This document shows positions 1 to 7,384 of a stretch of DNA of 57,392 nt, one piece after another. The stretch is from Bacteroidetes bacterium QS_8_68_28. GTDB lineage: Bacteria; Bacteroidota; Rhodothermia; Rhodothermales; Salinibacteraceae. Under the pieces are notes generated by a model, which ran no database searches, was not told the origin of the DNA, and was given only the letters and a program-made list of their open reading frames with translations. The stretch is taken from positions 1-57,392 of the forward strand of contig PXTS01000036.1 of the NCBI GenBank assembly GCA_003022485.1, in the 5' to 3' direction. Each line of letters opens with the position of its first letter. Positions within the stretch are counted from its first letter, which is position 1. The position numbers and the translations under genes are program-made.

Positions 1-120
1 TGGCGTTGCCGCACCGGGCGGATGCCCTACTACATGCCCGTCGAAACCGTCGGGCTCTACTGGCACCTCGTGGACATCGTCTGGGTCTTCCTCTTTCCCA
101 TGCTTTATCTGGTAGGCTGA
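1..120 (+). CDS. coxC: cytochrome c oxidase subunit III, C-terminal end (partial)
   Basis: Frame 1 is open from the left edge to a TGA at 118-120. It encodes 39 residues ending in a membrane helix of the form [18 protein letters not shown], which is the typical last transmembrane segment of haem-copper oxidase subunit III. The rest of the gene lies left of the window. The subunit IV gene follows 118 bp downstream, as expected for a caa3/cytochrome-oxidase operon. Only the C-terminus is visible, so the exact oxidase class (bo3 or caa3) cannot be told from this window. Confidence 0.85.
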   Translation, partial: WRCRTGRMPYYMPVETVGLYWHLVDIVWVFLFPMLYLVG

Positions 121-121
121 G

Positions 122-226
122 AGTTGAGAGCGGAATGGTGAAAGTTGTTCAGCCCGACGGCAACGTCGCTTCCCCGCACGCCGGTAGCAGACCGACGAAC
201 GTTCAACCTTTTTCCAACCTTCAACT
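122..226 (+). repeat. imperfect inverted repeat in the coxC-subunit IV spacer
   Basis: The spacer starts with a purine-rich arm (122-147, AGTTGAGAGCGG...) just after the coxC stop. It ends with a pyrimidine-rich arm (204-226, ...CCAACCTTCAACT) just before the next ATG. The arms are roughly reverse-complementary with mismatches and a gap. The same layout recurs in other spacers of this window. Confidence 0.45.
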
Positions 227-238
227 GCGCGAAGCGCC

Positions 239-514
239 ATGGCTACCGTCGCCAAGAACACCTACTACAAAGTCACCGCCGCGCTCTTCGTTTTGCTGGC
301 GGCCACGGTCGGCGTCTCACTACTACCGCTGGGGGCTTTTTCCATCGTGGCCGCGCTCACCATTGCGTTTGCGAAGGCAGCGCTGATCGTGCTCTTCTTT
401 ATGCACGTACGCTACTCCAGCCGGCTGACGATGCTCTTTGCGGCGGCGGGCTTTTTCTGGCTGGTAATCCTGTTTTTCTTTACCTTTAGCGACTACGTGA
501 CGCGCGCGGGATGA
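239..514 (+). CDS. cytochrome c oxidase subunit IV, prokaryotic type
   Basis: This is a 91-residue integral membrane protein with three hydrophobic segments (about residues 12-30, 34-57 and 63-85). It carries the AFAKAALIVLFFMHVRYSS stretch typical of the prokaryotic COX4/caa3 subunit IV family. It is a small accessory subunit that helps assemble the terminal oxidase in the cytoplasmic membrane. It follows the subunit III gene on the same strand, so it probably belongs to the same transcript and is probably its last gene, because the next ~500 bp hold no clear oxidase gene. The ATG at 239 is well placed behind a pyrimidine-rich leader and has no Shine-Dalgarno sequence. Confidence 0.85.
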   Translation: MATVAKNTYYKVTAALFVLLAATVGVSLLPLGAFSIVAALTIAFAKAALIVLFFMHVRYSSRLTMLFAAAGFFWLVILFFFTFSDYVTRAG

Positions 515-834
515 GCCGCGAAAAGCCGCCCCGAGCGTGGTTCCGAGCGGCCGGAGCGCGCGGCCACGTGGGGGCGTCTAAAGTAACGGTGCAGCCGCAC
601 CAAAGAAACGGCTGGCGCGCAGCTTCGGCCCGAAGGATGGCGTCTGCCGGAGAGCACTCACGACCGGCCGCAGTCGATGGGGGGACGTGCCTCTCGCGGG
701 AAGACGTGTCGCTCGCGCAGCAACGCAACAACCGCGCAACGATGAACCATTGCGCAGGACGTGAGCGAACAAACACGGCAAGATCGCCGCAGATGCCTTC
801 TTTCAACGCTGCCTCGTCATTTTTCGCGCCTCGC
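515..834. other. spacer without a recognisable gene
   Basis: This stretch lies between the oxidase operon and the DUF296 locus. Short open frames exist on both strands, but their translations are Arg/Ala/Ser-rich and show no domain-like pattern. I see no RNA gene or mobile element in it. Confidence 0.4.
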
Positions 835-1027
835 ATGGCTCGCTGCCTCCGCCCGCTGCTTTTGTTGCTCGCCGCCGGCCGGGTGCGACTCGGGCGACGA
901 TGACGAAGAAGCCGATCCGCCCGAGGCCGAGGGGCTGACCTGCGCCGAGAGCGAGCAGAGCGTGGCGACTACCATGTACCATGGGCGATCTGGTCAGCGC
1001 GCTTTCTCCTTCCCCTGCGATGCACCC
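835..1027 (+). pseudogene. frameshifted lipoprotein signal peptide and acidic linker (remnant)
   Basis: An ATG at 835 begins MARCLRPLLLLLAAG, a good lipoprotein signal sequence, but this frame then runs out to a stop at 903. One base away, the neighbouring frame continues GCDSGDDDEEADPPEAEG, which would supply the lipobox cysteine and an acidic linker. Removing one base in the GC run at about 877-881 joins the two. The joined frame continues into the DUF296 domain that starts at 1028. It may be a broken lipoprotein gene, an exported DUF296 fusion, or a sequencing error. Confidence 0.4.
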
Positions 1028-1468
1028 GTGCAGACGAAGCTCCTCCACGCCTCCGGCGACGCGCGCACCTTCGCGGTCGTCTTCGACACCGGCGACGACC
1101 CGGCCGACGGCCTGCGCGCCTTCGCCGAAGAGCACGACATCAGCGCCGCGCATCTCACGGGGCTGGGCGCCTTTCGTGAGGCCACGCTCGGCTTCTATGT
1201 GCCCGAGACGCAGGCGTACGAAGAGATCCCCGTCCGCGACCAGGTCGAAGTGCTCTCGCTGACGGGCAACGTGGCGCGCTACGACGGAGCGCCGAAGCTG
1301 CACGCACACGCCGTGCTGGGGCGGCGCGGCGGCGGGACGGTCGGCGGGCACTTGCTGGAAGCTGCCGTGCGCCCGACATTGGAGGTGATGCTCACCGAGA
1401 TGCCCGCGACGCTCCGCCGCCGGAGAGACGAGGCCAGTGGCCTGCCGCTCCTGTCGCTCCGCGAGTGA
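1028..1468 (+). CDS. PPC/DUF296 domain protein
   Basis: The product is a 146-residue PCC/DUF296 (AT-hook-associated) single-domain protein. The start chosen is GTG at 1028, because bacterial members usually begin with a short (M)xxKLLHxSGxxRTFAVVFDTGD segment and that is exactly what follows. Conserved features include LTGLGAFREATLGFY at about residues 42-56, the metal-binding-like LHAHAVLG at about 97-104, GGTVGGHLLEA at about 107-117 and the end PTLEVMLTE. Bacterial members are thought to form trimers, and some bind DNA; a specific role is not known to me. The frame stays open upstream to 761 through a possible frameshifted lipoprotein leader, so a longer exported form cannot be excluded. 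Confidence 0.75.
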   Translation: MQTKLLHASGDARTFAVVFDTGDDPADGLRAFAEEHDISAAHLTGLGAFREATLGFYVPETQAYEEIPVRDQVEVLSLTGNVARYDGAPKLHAHAVLGRRGGGTVGGHLLEAAVRPTLEVMLTEMPATLRRRRDEASGLPLLSLRE

Positions 1469-1512
1469 CGACTGCCGAAGGGCGACGAGAGCCCACGCTA
1501 CCTCTGAAAATA

Positions 1513-1631
1513 GATATTCGCAATGCCGCGATCCGCGTTGCCGGAGGCGATTCGCGTTGCCGAGCAGGCCGTTCGCCTCTGCCCGCAGAGCGCCGCGTGC
1601 ATAACGAAGCGTCTTCATAACGAAGCGCCTT
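1513..1631 (+). repeat. two clusters of short tandem duplications
   Basis: Positions 1528-1543 and 1547-1562 are 16-bp copies (GCGATCCGCGTTGCCG and GCGATTCGCGTTGCCG, one mismatch). A more diverged third copy lies at about 1513-1527. Positions 1600-1615 and 1616-1631 are a second, independent 16-bp tandem pair (CATAACGAAGCGTCTT, one mismatch). Both lie in the spacer between the DUF296 gene and the transducer gene. Confidence 0.75.
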
Positions 1632-1704
1632 CCGCACGAGGGCTGACACTTGGCGGCCACGCGCTATTCTCCCCCGCTCCCCTCATCCACGCCCCCACTC
1701 CCGA

Positions 1705-2085
1705 ATGGACCCGATCGGAAAGCGCCGCTGGGCCATCCCCGAAGGCTGGATTCCCGAAGAATCCACCGCCCCGACGCCCGCGCTCGTCAGCCACGAGACA
1801 GCATGCATCCTGAATGCCGGCGACGAGAACGCGCACGTCGAGATTACGGTCTTCTTTGCGGGGCGCGAGCCCGCCGGCCCTTACGAAGTCACCGTGCCCG
1901 CGCGCCGCACCGAGCACGTGCGCTTCGACCAGCTCGACGATCCCGAGACCATCCCGCGCGGCACCGACTACGCCAGCGTCATCGAAGCGGACGTGCCCGT
2001 CGTCGTGCAGCACACGCGCCTCGACTCACGCCAGAGCGAGAACGCGCTCCTCTCGGCGACGGCGTACGGGGAGTCAGCTGAGTGA
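1705..2085 (+). CDS. sensory rhodopsin transducer family protein (ASRT-like)
   Basis: The 126-residue product closely follows the Anabaena sensory rhodopsin transducer family. Visible family features are WAIPEGWIP near the N-terminus, SHETACILNAGDENAHVEIT at about 30-48, GPYEVTVPARRTEHVRF at about 57-74, DYASVIEADVPVVVQHTRLD at about 87-106 and the Q-SENALL-ATAYGES ending. In Anabaena this soluble beta-sandwich protein is the partner of a microbial rhodopsin and has been reported to affect transcription; homologues without an adjacent rhodopsin are common and may bind small ligands. No rhodopsin gene is visible in this window, so a photosensory role is only one possibility. The frame overlaps no other good gene and the ATG start is clear. 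Confidence 0.9.
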   Translation: MDPIGKRRWAIPEGWIPEESTAPTPALVSHETACILNAGDENAHVEITVFFAGREPAGPYEVTVPARRTEHVRFDQLDDPETIPRGTDYASVIEADVPVVVQHTRLDSRQSENALLSATAYGESAE

Positions 2086-2182
2086 GCCTGGGGATCGTGG
2101 ATGGGGAACGGTGAACTGCACGCCACCACCACCACCACCGGCAAATCGAAAACCAACAACTAAACAGCAACCAAAAACCGCC

Positions 2183-2674
2183 ATGCTCAAAACCGTCGCC
2201 GAATCCATTGGGAAAGGAATCGTCGCGGGCCTGGCCGGGACCGCCGCGATGACCGTGTCGAGCACGCTGGAGATGAAGCTGCAAGGGCGCGAGGCCAGCA
2301 CTGCCCCGGCGAAGGCGGCCGGCAAGGTCCTGGGCGTGCAGCCGCGCAACCCCGAGGGCGAGGCGCGCTTCTCGCAGGTCGTCCACTGGAGCTACGGCAC
2401 CGGCTGGGGAGTGGCGCGCGGCCTGCTCGGCGCCTCGGGGCTGGGCAGCGCGGCGGCCGGCGCGACCCACTTCGCCACCGTCTGGGGAAGCGCGCAGGTC
2501 ATGCTGCCCGCGCTGGACGTCGCGCCGCCCGCCTGGGAGTGGAACGCCGAGACGATTGCCCTCGACGTGCTCCACCACGCCGTCTACGCCGCCGCCACCG
2601 GCTGGGCCTACGACCGCTTGGAGGGGGCGGGGCGCGAGGCGCAGCAGCGTGCGTGGCGCCTGCCCGGGCGCTGA
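2183..2674 (+). CDS. small conserved membrane protein, unknown function
   Basis: The 163-residue product starts at ATG 2183, behind an A/C-rich leader. It has several moderately hydrophobic, glycine/alanine-rich segments (about residues 9-27, 75-95, 97-115 and 130-148), including GIVAGLAGTAAMTVSSTLEMKL, which resembles the first helix of small DUF1440/DUF6789-like membrane proteins. A conserved-looking HWSYGTGWGVARGLLG stretch lies at about 63-78 and a histidine pair near the last segment. No catalytic motif is evident. It lies downstream of the ASRT-like gene on the same strand, with 97 bp between them. I do not assign a function. Confidence 0.65.
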   Translation: MLKTVAESIGKGIVAGLAGTAAMTVSSTLEMKLQGREASTAPAKAAGKVLGVQPRNPEGEARFSQVVHWSYGTGWGVARGLLGASGLGSAAAGATHFATVWGSAQVMLPALDVAPPAWEWNAETIALDVLHHAVYAAATGWAYDRLEGAGREAQQRAWRLPGR

Positions 2675-2846
2675 CGTCGTGGCCTGGACGTACGCCGCGC
2701 TCACCGGAGGCTGAAATAACCCCGCGCGACCGGCTGCGAAAGCAAAACGTAACAGGCGGGGGATGACGCGGAGGCGTATGCTGCCTACTTTGCCGAGAGC
2801 GTTCCCCCTGCTGGGCCTCGGCTTTCGCCCTGCCTCTGCATTATTT

Positions 2847-2886
2847 TATCTATGGCCAAAAAATTCTATCTATGGCCAAAAAGCCC
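2847..2886 (+). repeat. 20-bp tandem duplication that copies the VKOR-like start codon
   Basis: TATCTATGGCCAAAAA occurs at 2847-2862 and again at 2867-2882, with a 20-bp period. Each copy holds ATG GCC AAA AA. Only the second ATG (2872) is in frame with the downstream gene; the first (2852) opens a 64-codon frame that overlaps it. Confidence 0.85.
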
Positions 2887-3531
2887 CGTGCCGTTACTGA
2901 ATCCGGAGACGCTCCGCCCGAAGAGGCGTCCGAGGGGGTGCCGGAGAAAGGCGGCGAGCCCGACCGCGACGACCACATCCCGCCCGGCTGGGAGAAAAAT
3001 CCCGCTTCTTGGGGGGAGCGCCTGCCTATCGTGGGCCTCGCGCTGATGGGGTTCGGCGTGGCAATGTACCTGTCGCTGTACCAGTGGGAGGTCGTCGACC
3101 GTATCTGGGAGCCGTTCTTTTCGGACACCGGATGGAACGGGGAGAGTGAAAAGATCCTGCGTGGCTCGAGCGTCTCGAAAAAGACGATGAGGTGGTTCGG
3201 CGTGCCCGACGGTTTCCTCGGGGCCGTCGGCTATTTCGTGGACGCCGTGACCGGGGCCGTCGGCTCGACGAAGCGGTGGAAAAAGATGCCGTGGATCGTG
3301 ATCGTCTTCGGGCTGGCGGTAGGCCCGTTGGGCTTCGTCAGTATCATGCTGGTCGTCAGCCAGCCGGTCTTGTTCAACTCGTTTTGCACGCTCTGCCTCA
3401 GCTCGGCGGTCATTTCGGTGGCGATGATCGGGCCGGCGATGGACGAGATGCTGGCGAGCCTCCAGTACATGAAGCGCGTCCGCGACAGCGGCGGCAGTGT
3501 CTGGCGCCGCTTCTGGGGCCTCGCGGATTGA
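2872..3531 (+). CDS. vitamin K epoxide reductase (VKOR)-like membrane protein
   Basis: The 219-residue product has an acidic cytosolic N-terminus (1-50) followed by a helical bundle with segments at about 52-70, 116-136, 142-165 and 170-195. The redox motif CTLC sits at about residue 170 in FCTLCLSSAVISV, as in the VKOR family, which uses CxxC to oxidise DsbA-like partners with quinone. The region before it (SSVSKKTMRWFGVPDGFLGAVGYFVD) aligns in pattern with the VKOR 'C..S...FGIP.a..G...Y' block, but the loop cysteines are missing: the two cysteines of CTLC are the only ones in the protein. It may therefore be a divergent family member with a different electron path. The start is the second of two duplicated ATGs. 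Confidence 0.75.
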   Translation: MAKKPRAVTESGDAPPEEASEGVPEKGGEPDRDDHIPPGWEKNPASWGERLPIVGLALMGFGVAMYLSLYQWEVVDRIWEPFFSDTGWNGESEKILRGSSVSKKTMRWFGVPDGFLGAVGYFVDAVTGAVGSTKRWKKMPWIVIVFGLAVGPLGFVSIMLVVSQPVLFNSFCTLCLSSAVISVAMIGPAMDEMLASLQYMKRVRDSGGSVWRRFWGLAD

Positions 3532-3532
3532 C

Positions 3533-3610
3533 GATTGTCGATTCTCGAGGTCGATTGGACAGCGGCCGAGAATAAATCGCAAATCTGCAATCGAAAATCG
3601 CAAGTCGAAC
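3533..3610 (+). repeat. AATCG-rich imperfect inverted repeat
   Basis: After the VKOR-like stop comes GATTGTCGATTCTCGAGGTC (about 3533-3552). Just before the next start comes AATCGCAAATCTGCAATCGAAAATCGCAAGTC (about 3575-3606, made of short AATCG words). The two halves are broadly reverse-complementary. This is another case of the spacer architecture seen through the window. Confidence 0.4.
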
Positions 3611-3612
3611 CC

Positions 3613-4047
3613 ATGTGGGCTCACGTCGTCAATGCTGCTCTGGGCATCTGGCTGATGGCCGCGCCGGGGGTCTTCGGCTACGCCCAGTCCACCCCCGCCA
3701 CGGTGGACCGCTTCGCCGGGCCGGTGATCGCCACCTTCGCCATCGTGGCGTGGTGGGAGGCCACGCGCGCCACGGGTCGCTGGAACGTCGCGCTGGGCGC
3801 GTGGCTCGTCGTCTCGCCTTGGATCCTCGGTTACGAACCGACGGCGGCCATCGTCAACAGCATGGCCTGCGGGGCGGTGATCGCCGCGCTCTCGCTGGTG
3901 ATGGGCGACTTCAACCCCAGCAAGTACGGCGGTGGCTGGAAATCGCTCTGGCAGCGCGACCCGCTCCACGAGCAGCGCGACCGCGCCGGGGCCGGTGAAG
4001 TAGTAGGACGCTCTTCGAGCGTAAAGGAGGGAGGGGCCCGAGAGTGA
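3613..4047 (+). CDS. SPW-repeat family membrane protein
   Basis: The 144-residue product has two copies of the SPW-type motif. The first is AAPGVFGY (about residues 18-25) and the second SPWILGY (about 66-72), each at the end of a hydrophobic segment; two more hydrophobic segments follow each motif, giving about four transmembrane helices. The last 35 residues are polar. SPW-repeat proteins are small bacterial membrane proteins of unknown function, often found in stress or envelope loci. ATG 3613 was chosen over an upstream in-frame start at 3535 because the extra residues read through the inverted-repeat spacer and are not membrane-like. Confidence 0.75.
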   Translation: MWAHVVNAALGIWLMAAPGVFGYAQSTPATVDRFAGPVIATFAIVAWWEATRATGRWNVALGAWLVVSPWILGYEPTAAIVNSMACGAVIAALSLVMGDFNPSKYGGGWKSLWQRDPLHEQRDRAGAGEVVGRSSSVKEGGARE

Positions 4048-4111
4048 GAGGGAACGTGGGCGCTTCTGCCCGGCCATGCCGTTTCGCTCTCGGCTTCCCT
4101 TTCTTCTCCTT
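4023..4111 (+). repeat. purine/pyrimidine inverted repeat between the SPW and treS genes
   Basis: The left arm (4023-4044, AAAGGAGGGAGGGGCCCGAGAG) overlaps the end of the SPW gene. The right arm (4087-4111, CTCTCGGCTTCCC...CTCCTT) lies in the treS leader. The inner 7 bp (CCGAGAG/CTCTCGG) pair perfectly and the rest pairs purine to pyrimidine with gaps. Confidence 0.5.
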
Positions 4112-4149
4112 CCAACCTTCCCACACACGCGAGCGAAGCGAGCATCCCT

Positions 4150-5862
4150 ATGCGCGACCTCTGGTACAAAGACGCTGTCATCTACTGCCTGGACGTAGAG
4201 ACCTACCAGGACGACAACGCTGACGGCATCGGCGACTTTCCCGGCCTCACCGACCGGCTCGACCACATCGCCAACCTCGGCGCCACCTGCATCTGGCTGC
4301 TGCCGTTCTACCCTACGCCCAACCGCGACAACGGGTACGACATCCTCGACTACTACAACGTGGACCCGCGCCTCGGCACGCTCGGGGACTTCACCGAGTT
4401 CGTCCGCCAGGCCCGGGAGCGCGGCCTGCGCGTCATCGCCGACCTGGTGGTGAACCACACCTCCGACCAGCACCCCTGGTTTCAGGCCGCGCGCTCCGAC
4501 CCCGACTCTCCCTACCGCGACTATTACGTCTGGACCGACGAGCCGCCCGCCGACGCCCCCGAGCCGCTTATCTACGACGAGTCCCGCGAGGGCGGCGGTT
4601 CGGTCTGGGAGTACGACGAACAGGCCGACGCCTACTACTTCCACCGCTTCTTCACCCACCAGCCCGACCTCAACATCGCCAACCCGCTGGTGCGCGAGGA
4701 GATCATGCGCATCATGGGCTTCTGGCTGGAAATCGGGGTCAGCGGCTTCCGCCTCGACGCGGCGCCGTATCTCGTGGAGCTGCGCGGCATCGAAGATCAG
4801 GCCGACGTGGCCTCCCCGTACGACTACCTGCGCGAGTTTCGGGAATTTCTTTCCTGGCGAAAGGGCGACGCGATTCTGCTGGCCGAGGCCAACGTCGCCC
4901 CCGAGCAGGTCGAAAACTACTTCGGCGACGGGCGGCGGATGCACATGCTGTTCAACTTCGTGGCCAACCAGAACCTCTTCCTGGCGCTGGCCCGTGAGGA
5001 CGCCGACCCGCTGGCAGAGGGGCTCGAAGACCCGCCCGACCTGCCGGAAACGGGACAGTGGGCGCACTTCTTGCGCAACCACGACGAGCTGAACCTCGAC
5101 AAGCTCACCGACGTGGAGCGGGAGGACGTCTTCGACGCCTTCGCCCCGACGGAGCAGCAGCAGATCTTCGGCCGGGGCGTGCGCCGGCGCCTCCCGCCGA
5201 TGCTGGGCGGGGACGGCCCCCAGACGCGCATGGCGTACAGCCTGATGCTGTCGCTGCCCGGTACGCCGGTTCTGCGCTACGGGCAGGAAATCGGGATGGG
5301 CGACGACCTCTCGGCGGAGGGGCGAAAGAGCGTGCGCACCGCTATGCAGTGGAGCGACGAAAAGAACGGCGGCTTCACGCGCGCCGAGCCGGGCGAGCTC
5401 GCCCGCCCAGTCATCCGCGAGGGCGAGTACGGGTTCCACAACGTCAACGTCGAGCAGCAGCGCAACGACGCGGAATCGCTCTTGAACTGGATGGAGCGGA
5501 TGCTGCGCCTGCGCCGAGAGTGCGGCGAGATCGGCTGGGGCGAGTGGGACGTGATCGAGACGGGGGCCCAGAGCGTCTTCGCGCACGTCTGCCGCCACCA
5601 GGGGCGCGCCGTGGTGGCCGCGCACAACCTCTCGGGCGAAGAGCGCACGGTCGAGCTGGACCTGTCGGTGTTGCCCGACGGCCACCTCAACGACCTGATG
5701 AGCGACACACAGTACGAACCGGTCCCCAGCGTCGGGGCGCACCGCCTGCGCCTGGCGGGCTACGGGTACCGCTGGCTCCGCTTCCGCCCCGAGGACGGAA
5801 ACGTCGCGGCACGCCGCCGCCTGCCCGCCCCCGCACCCGAGGAGCTGGCGTTGAACACCTGA
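4150..5862 (+). CDS. treS: trehalose synthase / GH13 alpha-glucosyltransferase
   Basis: The 570-residue product belongs to GH13. The four conserved regions are visible: DLVVNH (98-103), GFRLDAAPY (199-207, nucleophile Asp203), LLAEANV (243-249, acid/base Glu246) and FLRNHDEL (307-314, Asp312). The IWLLPFYPTPNRDNGYDI block (48-65) and LRNHDELNLDKLTDVER are characteristic of trehalose synthases, which interconvert maltose and trehalose in the cytosol. The usual TreS length is 540-600 residues, and no fused maltokinase domain follows. The antiporter gene downstream suggests a role in osmotic adaptation (inference). A related glucosyltransferase activity such as sucrose or glucosylglycerate metabolism is possible but less likely. 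Confidence 0.88.
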   Translation: MRDLWYKDAVIYCLDVETYQDDNADGIGDFPGLTDRLDHIANLGATCIWLLPFYPTPNRDNGYDILDYYNVDPRLGTLGDFTEFVRQARERGLRVIADLVVNHTSDQHPWFQAARSDPDSPYRDYYVWTDEPPADAPEPLIYDESREGGGSVWEYDEQADAYYFHRFFTHQPDLNIANPLVREEIMRIMGFWLEIGVSGFRLDAAPYLVELRGIEDQADVASPYDYLREFREFLSWRKGDAILLAEANVAPEQVENYFGDGRRMHMLFNFVANQNLFLALAREDADPLAEGLEDPPDLPETGQWAHFLRNHDELNLDKLTDVEREDVFDAFAPTEQQQIFGRGVRRRLPPMLGGDGPQTRMAYSLMLSLPGTPVLRYGQEIGMGDDLSAEGRKSVRTAMQWSDEKNGGFTRAEPGELARPVIREGEYGFHNVNVEQQRNDAESLLNWMERMLRLRRECGEIGWGEWDVIETGAQSVFAHVCRHQGRAVVAAHNLSGEERTVELDLSVLPDGHLNDLMSDTQYEPVPSVGAHRLRLAGYGYRWLRFRPEDGNVAARRRLPAPAPEELALNT

Positions 5863-5863
5863 C

Positions 5864-5947
5864 GCGTGGGCACGGGAGAGCGGGAGCATGCTCGCCACGC
5901 GCGTTCTCGCAAGTCCCTTGCGCTCCCACTCTCCCACGCCCGTACGC
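5864..5947 (+). repeat. long imperfect hairpin in the treS-antiporter spacer
   Basis: The left arm 5864-5887 begins directly after the treS stop (GCGTGGGCACGGGAGAGCGG...). The right arm 5922-5947 ends 5 bp before the antiporter ATG (GCTCCCACTCTCCCACGCCC...). About 21 of 24 positions pair, with a 34-nt loop. There is no T-run after it, so it does not look like a classical Rho-independent terminator. Confidence 0.65.
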
Positions 5948-5952
5948 ACAAA

Positions 5953-7212
5953 ATGACGGCCCTGCTCGTCTTTGCCATGATGCTGGTGGCGGCGGTGCTC
6001 CTCTCGGAGTACGCCAGCCGCACGCTCGTCTCCACCAGCGTGCTCTTTCTGGGCGCCGGCTACCTGGCCGGGCCCGACGCGCTGGGCCTGATGGAGGTGG
6101 ACGCCGAGGGGCCGATCTTGGAGCACCTCGCCGAGATCGCGCTCTTCAGCGTGCTCTTCACCGACGGGATGCAGGCGGGGCTGCGCGACCTGCGCCGCGT
6201 GTGGCGCCTGCCGGGGCGGGCGCTCTTGCTGGGCCTGCCGCTCACGTTCCTCTTCGTCACGCTCCTGGGGCGCGGCCTCGCAGGTCTGGAGTGGACGCGG
6301 GCGATGCTCGTGGGCGCGGCGCTGAGCCCCACCGATCCCGTCTTCGCCTCCGCCATCGTGGGGCGCGAGGAGGTGCCGTGGCGCTTGCGCCGGCTCCTCA
6401 ACGTGGAAAGCGGCCTCAACGACGGCCTCGCGCTCCCGGTCGTGCTGGTGATGCTGGGCGCCGCCGGGGCCGAGCAGGTCGCCCTCCCTACGCTCGCCGG
6501 CGAGGTGGCCCTCGGGATCGGCGTGGGCGTCGGGGTACCGCTCGTAGCGCTGGAGCTGGATCGCCTCAAGCCGCTCGCGGCCGCCCACGTCTACGAGCCG
6601 ATCTTCGCCTTCGCCATCGGCCTCTTGATCTTCGCCGTCTGTGCGGTCACGCACGCCAACGAGTTTCTGGCGGCCTTCTTCGGGGGGCTCACCATTGCCA
6701 CCGCCAGCCCCGAGACCCGCGAGGAGTTTCACGCCTTCGGCGAGGTGCTGGTGGAGCTCTTCAAGCTGGGAGCGCTCCTCTACTTCGGCGCGCTCATCTC
6801 GCTCTCGTTTTTCGGCAGCTTCGCGACGGGGGACTACTTCTTCGCCGCGCTGGTCATCTTGATCGCGCGCCCGCTGGCGATTGGGCTGGCCATGCTGGGA
6901 GGGGAAATCGACTGGCGCGAGTGGATCGCCGCCGCATGGTTTGGACCGAAGGGCTTCGCCTCGGTCGTCTACGCCATTCTGATCCTCAAAAGCGGCCTGA
7001 GCGGGGCTGAGGAGCTCTTCCAGCTCATGGCCGTCACCATCGCACTCTCCATCGTGGCGCACTCCTCGACGGACGTGCCGCTGGCGCGCTGGTTTCGCCG
7101 CCACTACGACGTGGAAGACGCCTACGACCGCAGCAAGCTGGGCCAGGCCAGCGAAGCCAACAGCGTTCCCCAGCCCACCCCCGAGAGCGTCCGCGAGGCG
7201 CAGCAAAATTAA
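5953..7212 (+). CDS. cation/proton antiporter, CPA1 (NhaP-like) family
   Basis: The 419-residue product has about 12 hydrophobic segments. The CPA1 hallmarks are present: a first-half FTDGMQAGLRDLR block, ALSPTDPV (123-130, Asp128) and the ESGLNDGLALP motif (152-162) carrying the paired Asn156-Asp157 of the electroneutral Na+(K+)/H+ exchangers. Family members exchange cytosolic Na+ or K+ for protons in the inner membrane. ATG 5953 was chosen because the longer frame (from 5866) reads through the hairpin. It lies 90 bp after treS on the same strand, which fits a salt and pH homeostasis locus. Ion specificity cannot be read from the sequence. The C-terminus is a short polar tail without a TrkA domain. 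Confidence 0.85.
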   Translation: MTALLVFAMMLVAAVLLSEYASRTLVSTSVLFLGAGYLAGPDALGLMEVDAEGPILEHLAEIALFSVLFTDGMQAGLRDLRRVWRLPGRALLLGLPLTFLFVTLLGRGLAGLEWTRAMLVGAALSPTDPVFASAIVGREEVPWRLRRLLNVESGLNDGLALPVVLVMLGAAGAEQVALPTLAGEVALGIGVGVGVPLVALELDRLKPLAAAHVYEPIFAFAIGLLIFAVCAVTHANEFLAAFFGGLTIATASPETREEFHAFGEVLVELFKLGALLYFGALISLSFFGSFATGDYFFAALVILIARPLAIGLAMLGGEIDWREWIAAAWFGPKGFASVVYAILILKSGLSGAEELFQLMAVTIALSIVAHSSTDVPLARWFRRHYDVEDAYDRSKLGQASEANSVPQPTPESVREAQQN

Positions 7213-7384
7213 CTCGCTACGCTCCGCACTTCGAGTAGGCGGCTTGCCCCGCGGCGCTTCGTGCCGTAGCTTGATAACAAACCACGACCCATGGGAACGC
7301 CCGCTTTGCGCGCCCGCTGCTCGATTTCAGCTTCTCGCCGCCGCTGTGCCGAATGCCGAAGCGCTGGACATCGAGGATCCCCAG

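Noticed and set aside
4023-5947. Rho-independent terminators at the spacer hairpins
   Set aside because: The stems are long and imperfect and no T-run follows. I list them as repeats instead.
2866-7206. A 1446-codon open frame on the minus strand (and others such as 16586-18937 and 20180-22465 upstream part)
   Set aside because: These are mirror frames of GC-rich genes on the other strand. Their translations are rich in Arg, Gly, Ala and His, lack domain motifs, and the plus-strand genes are clear.
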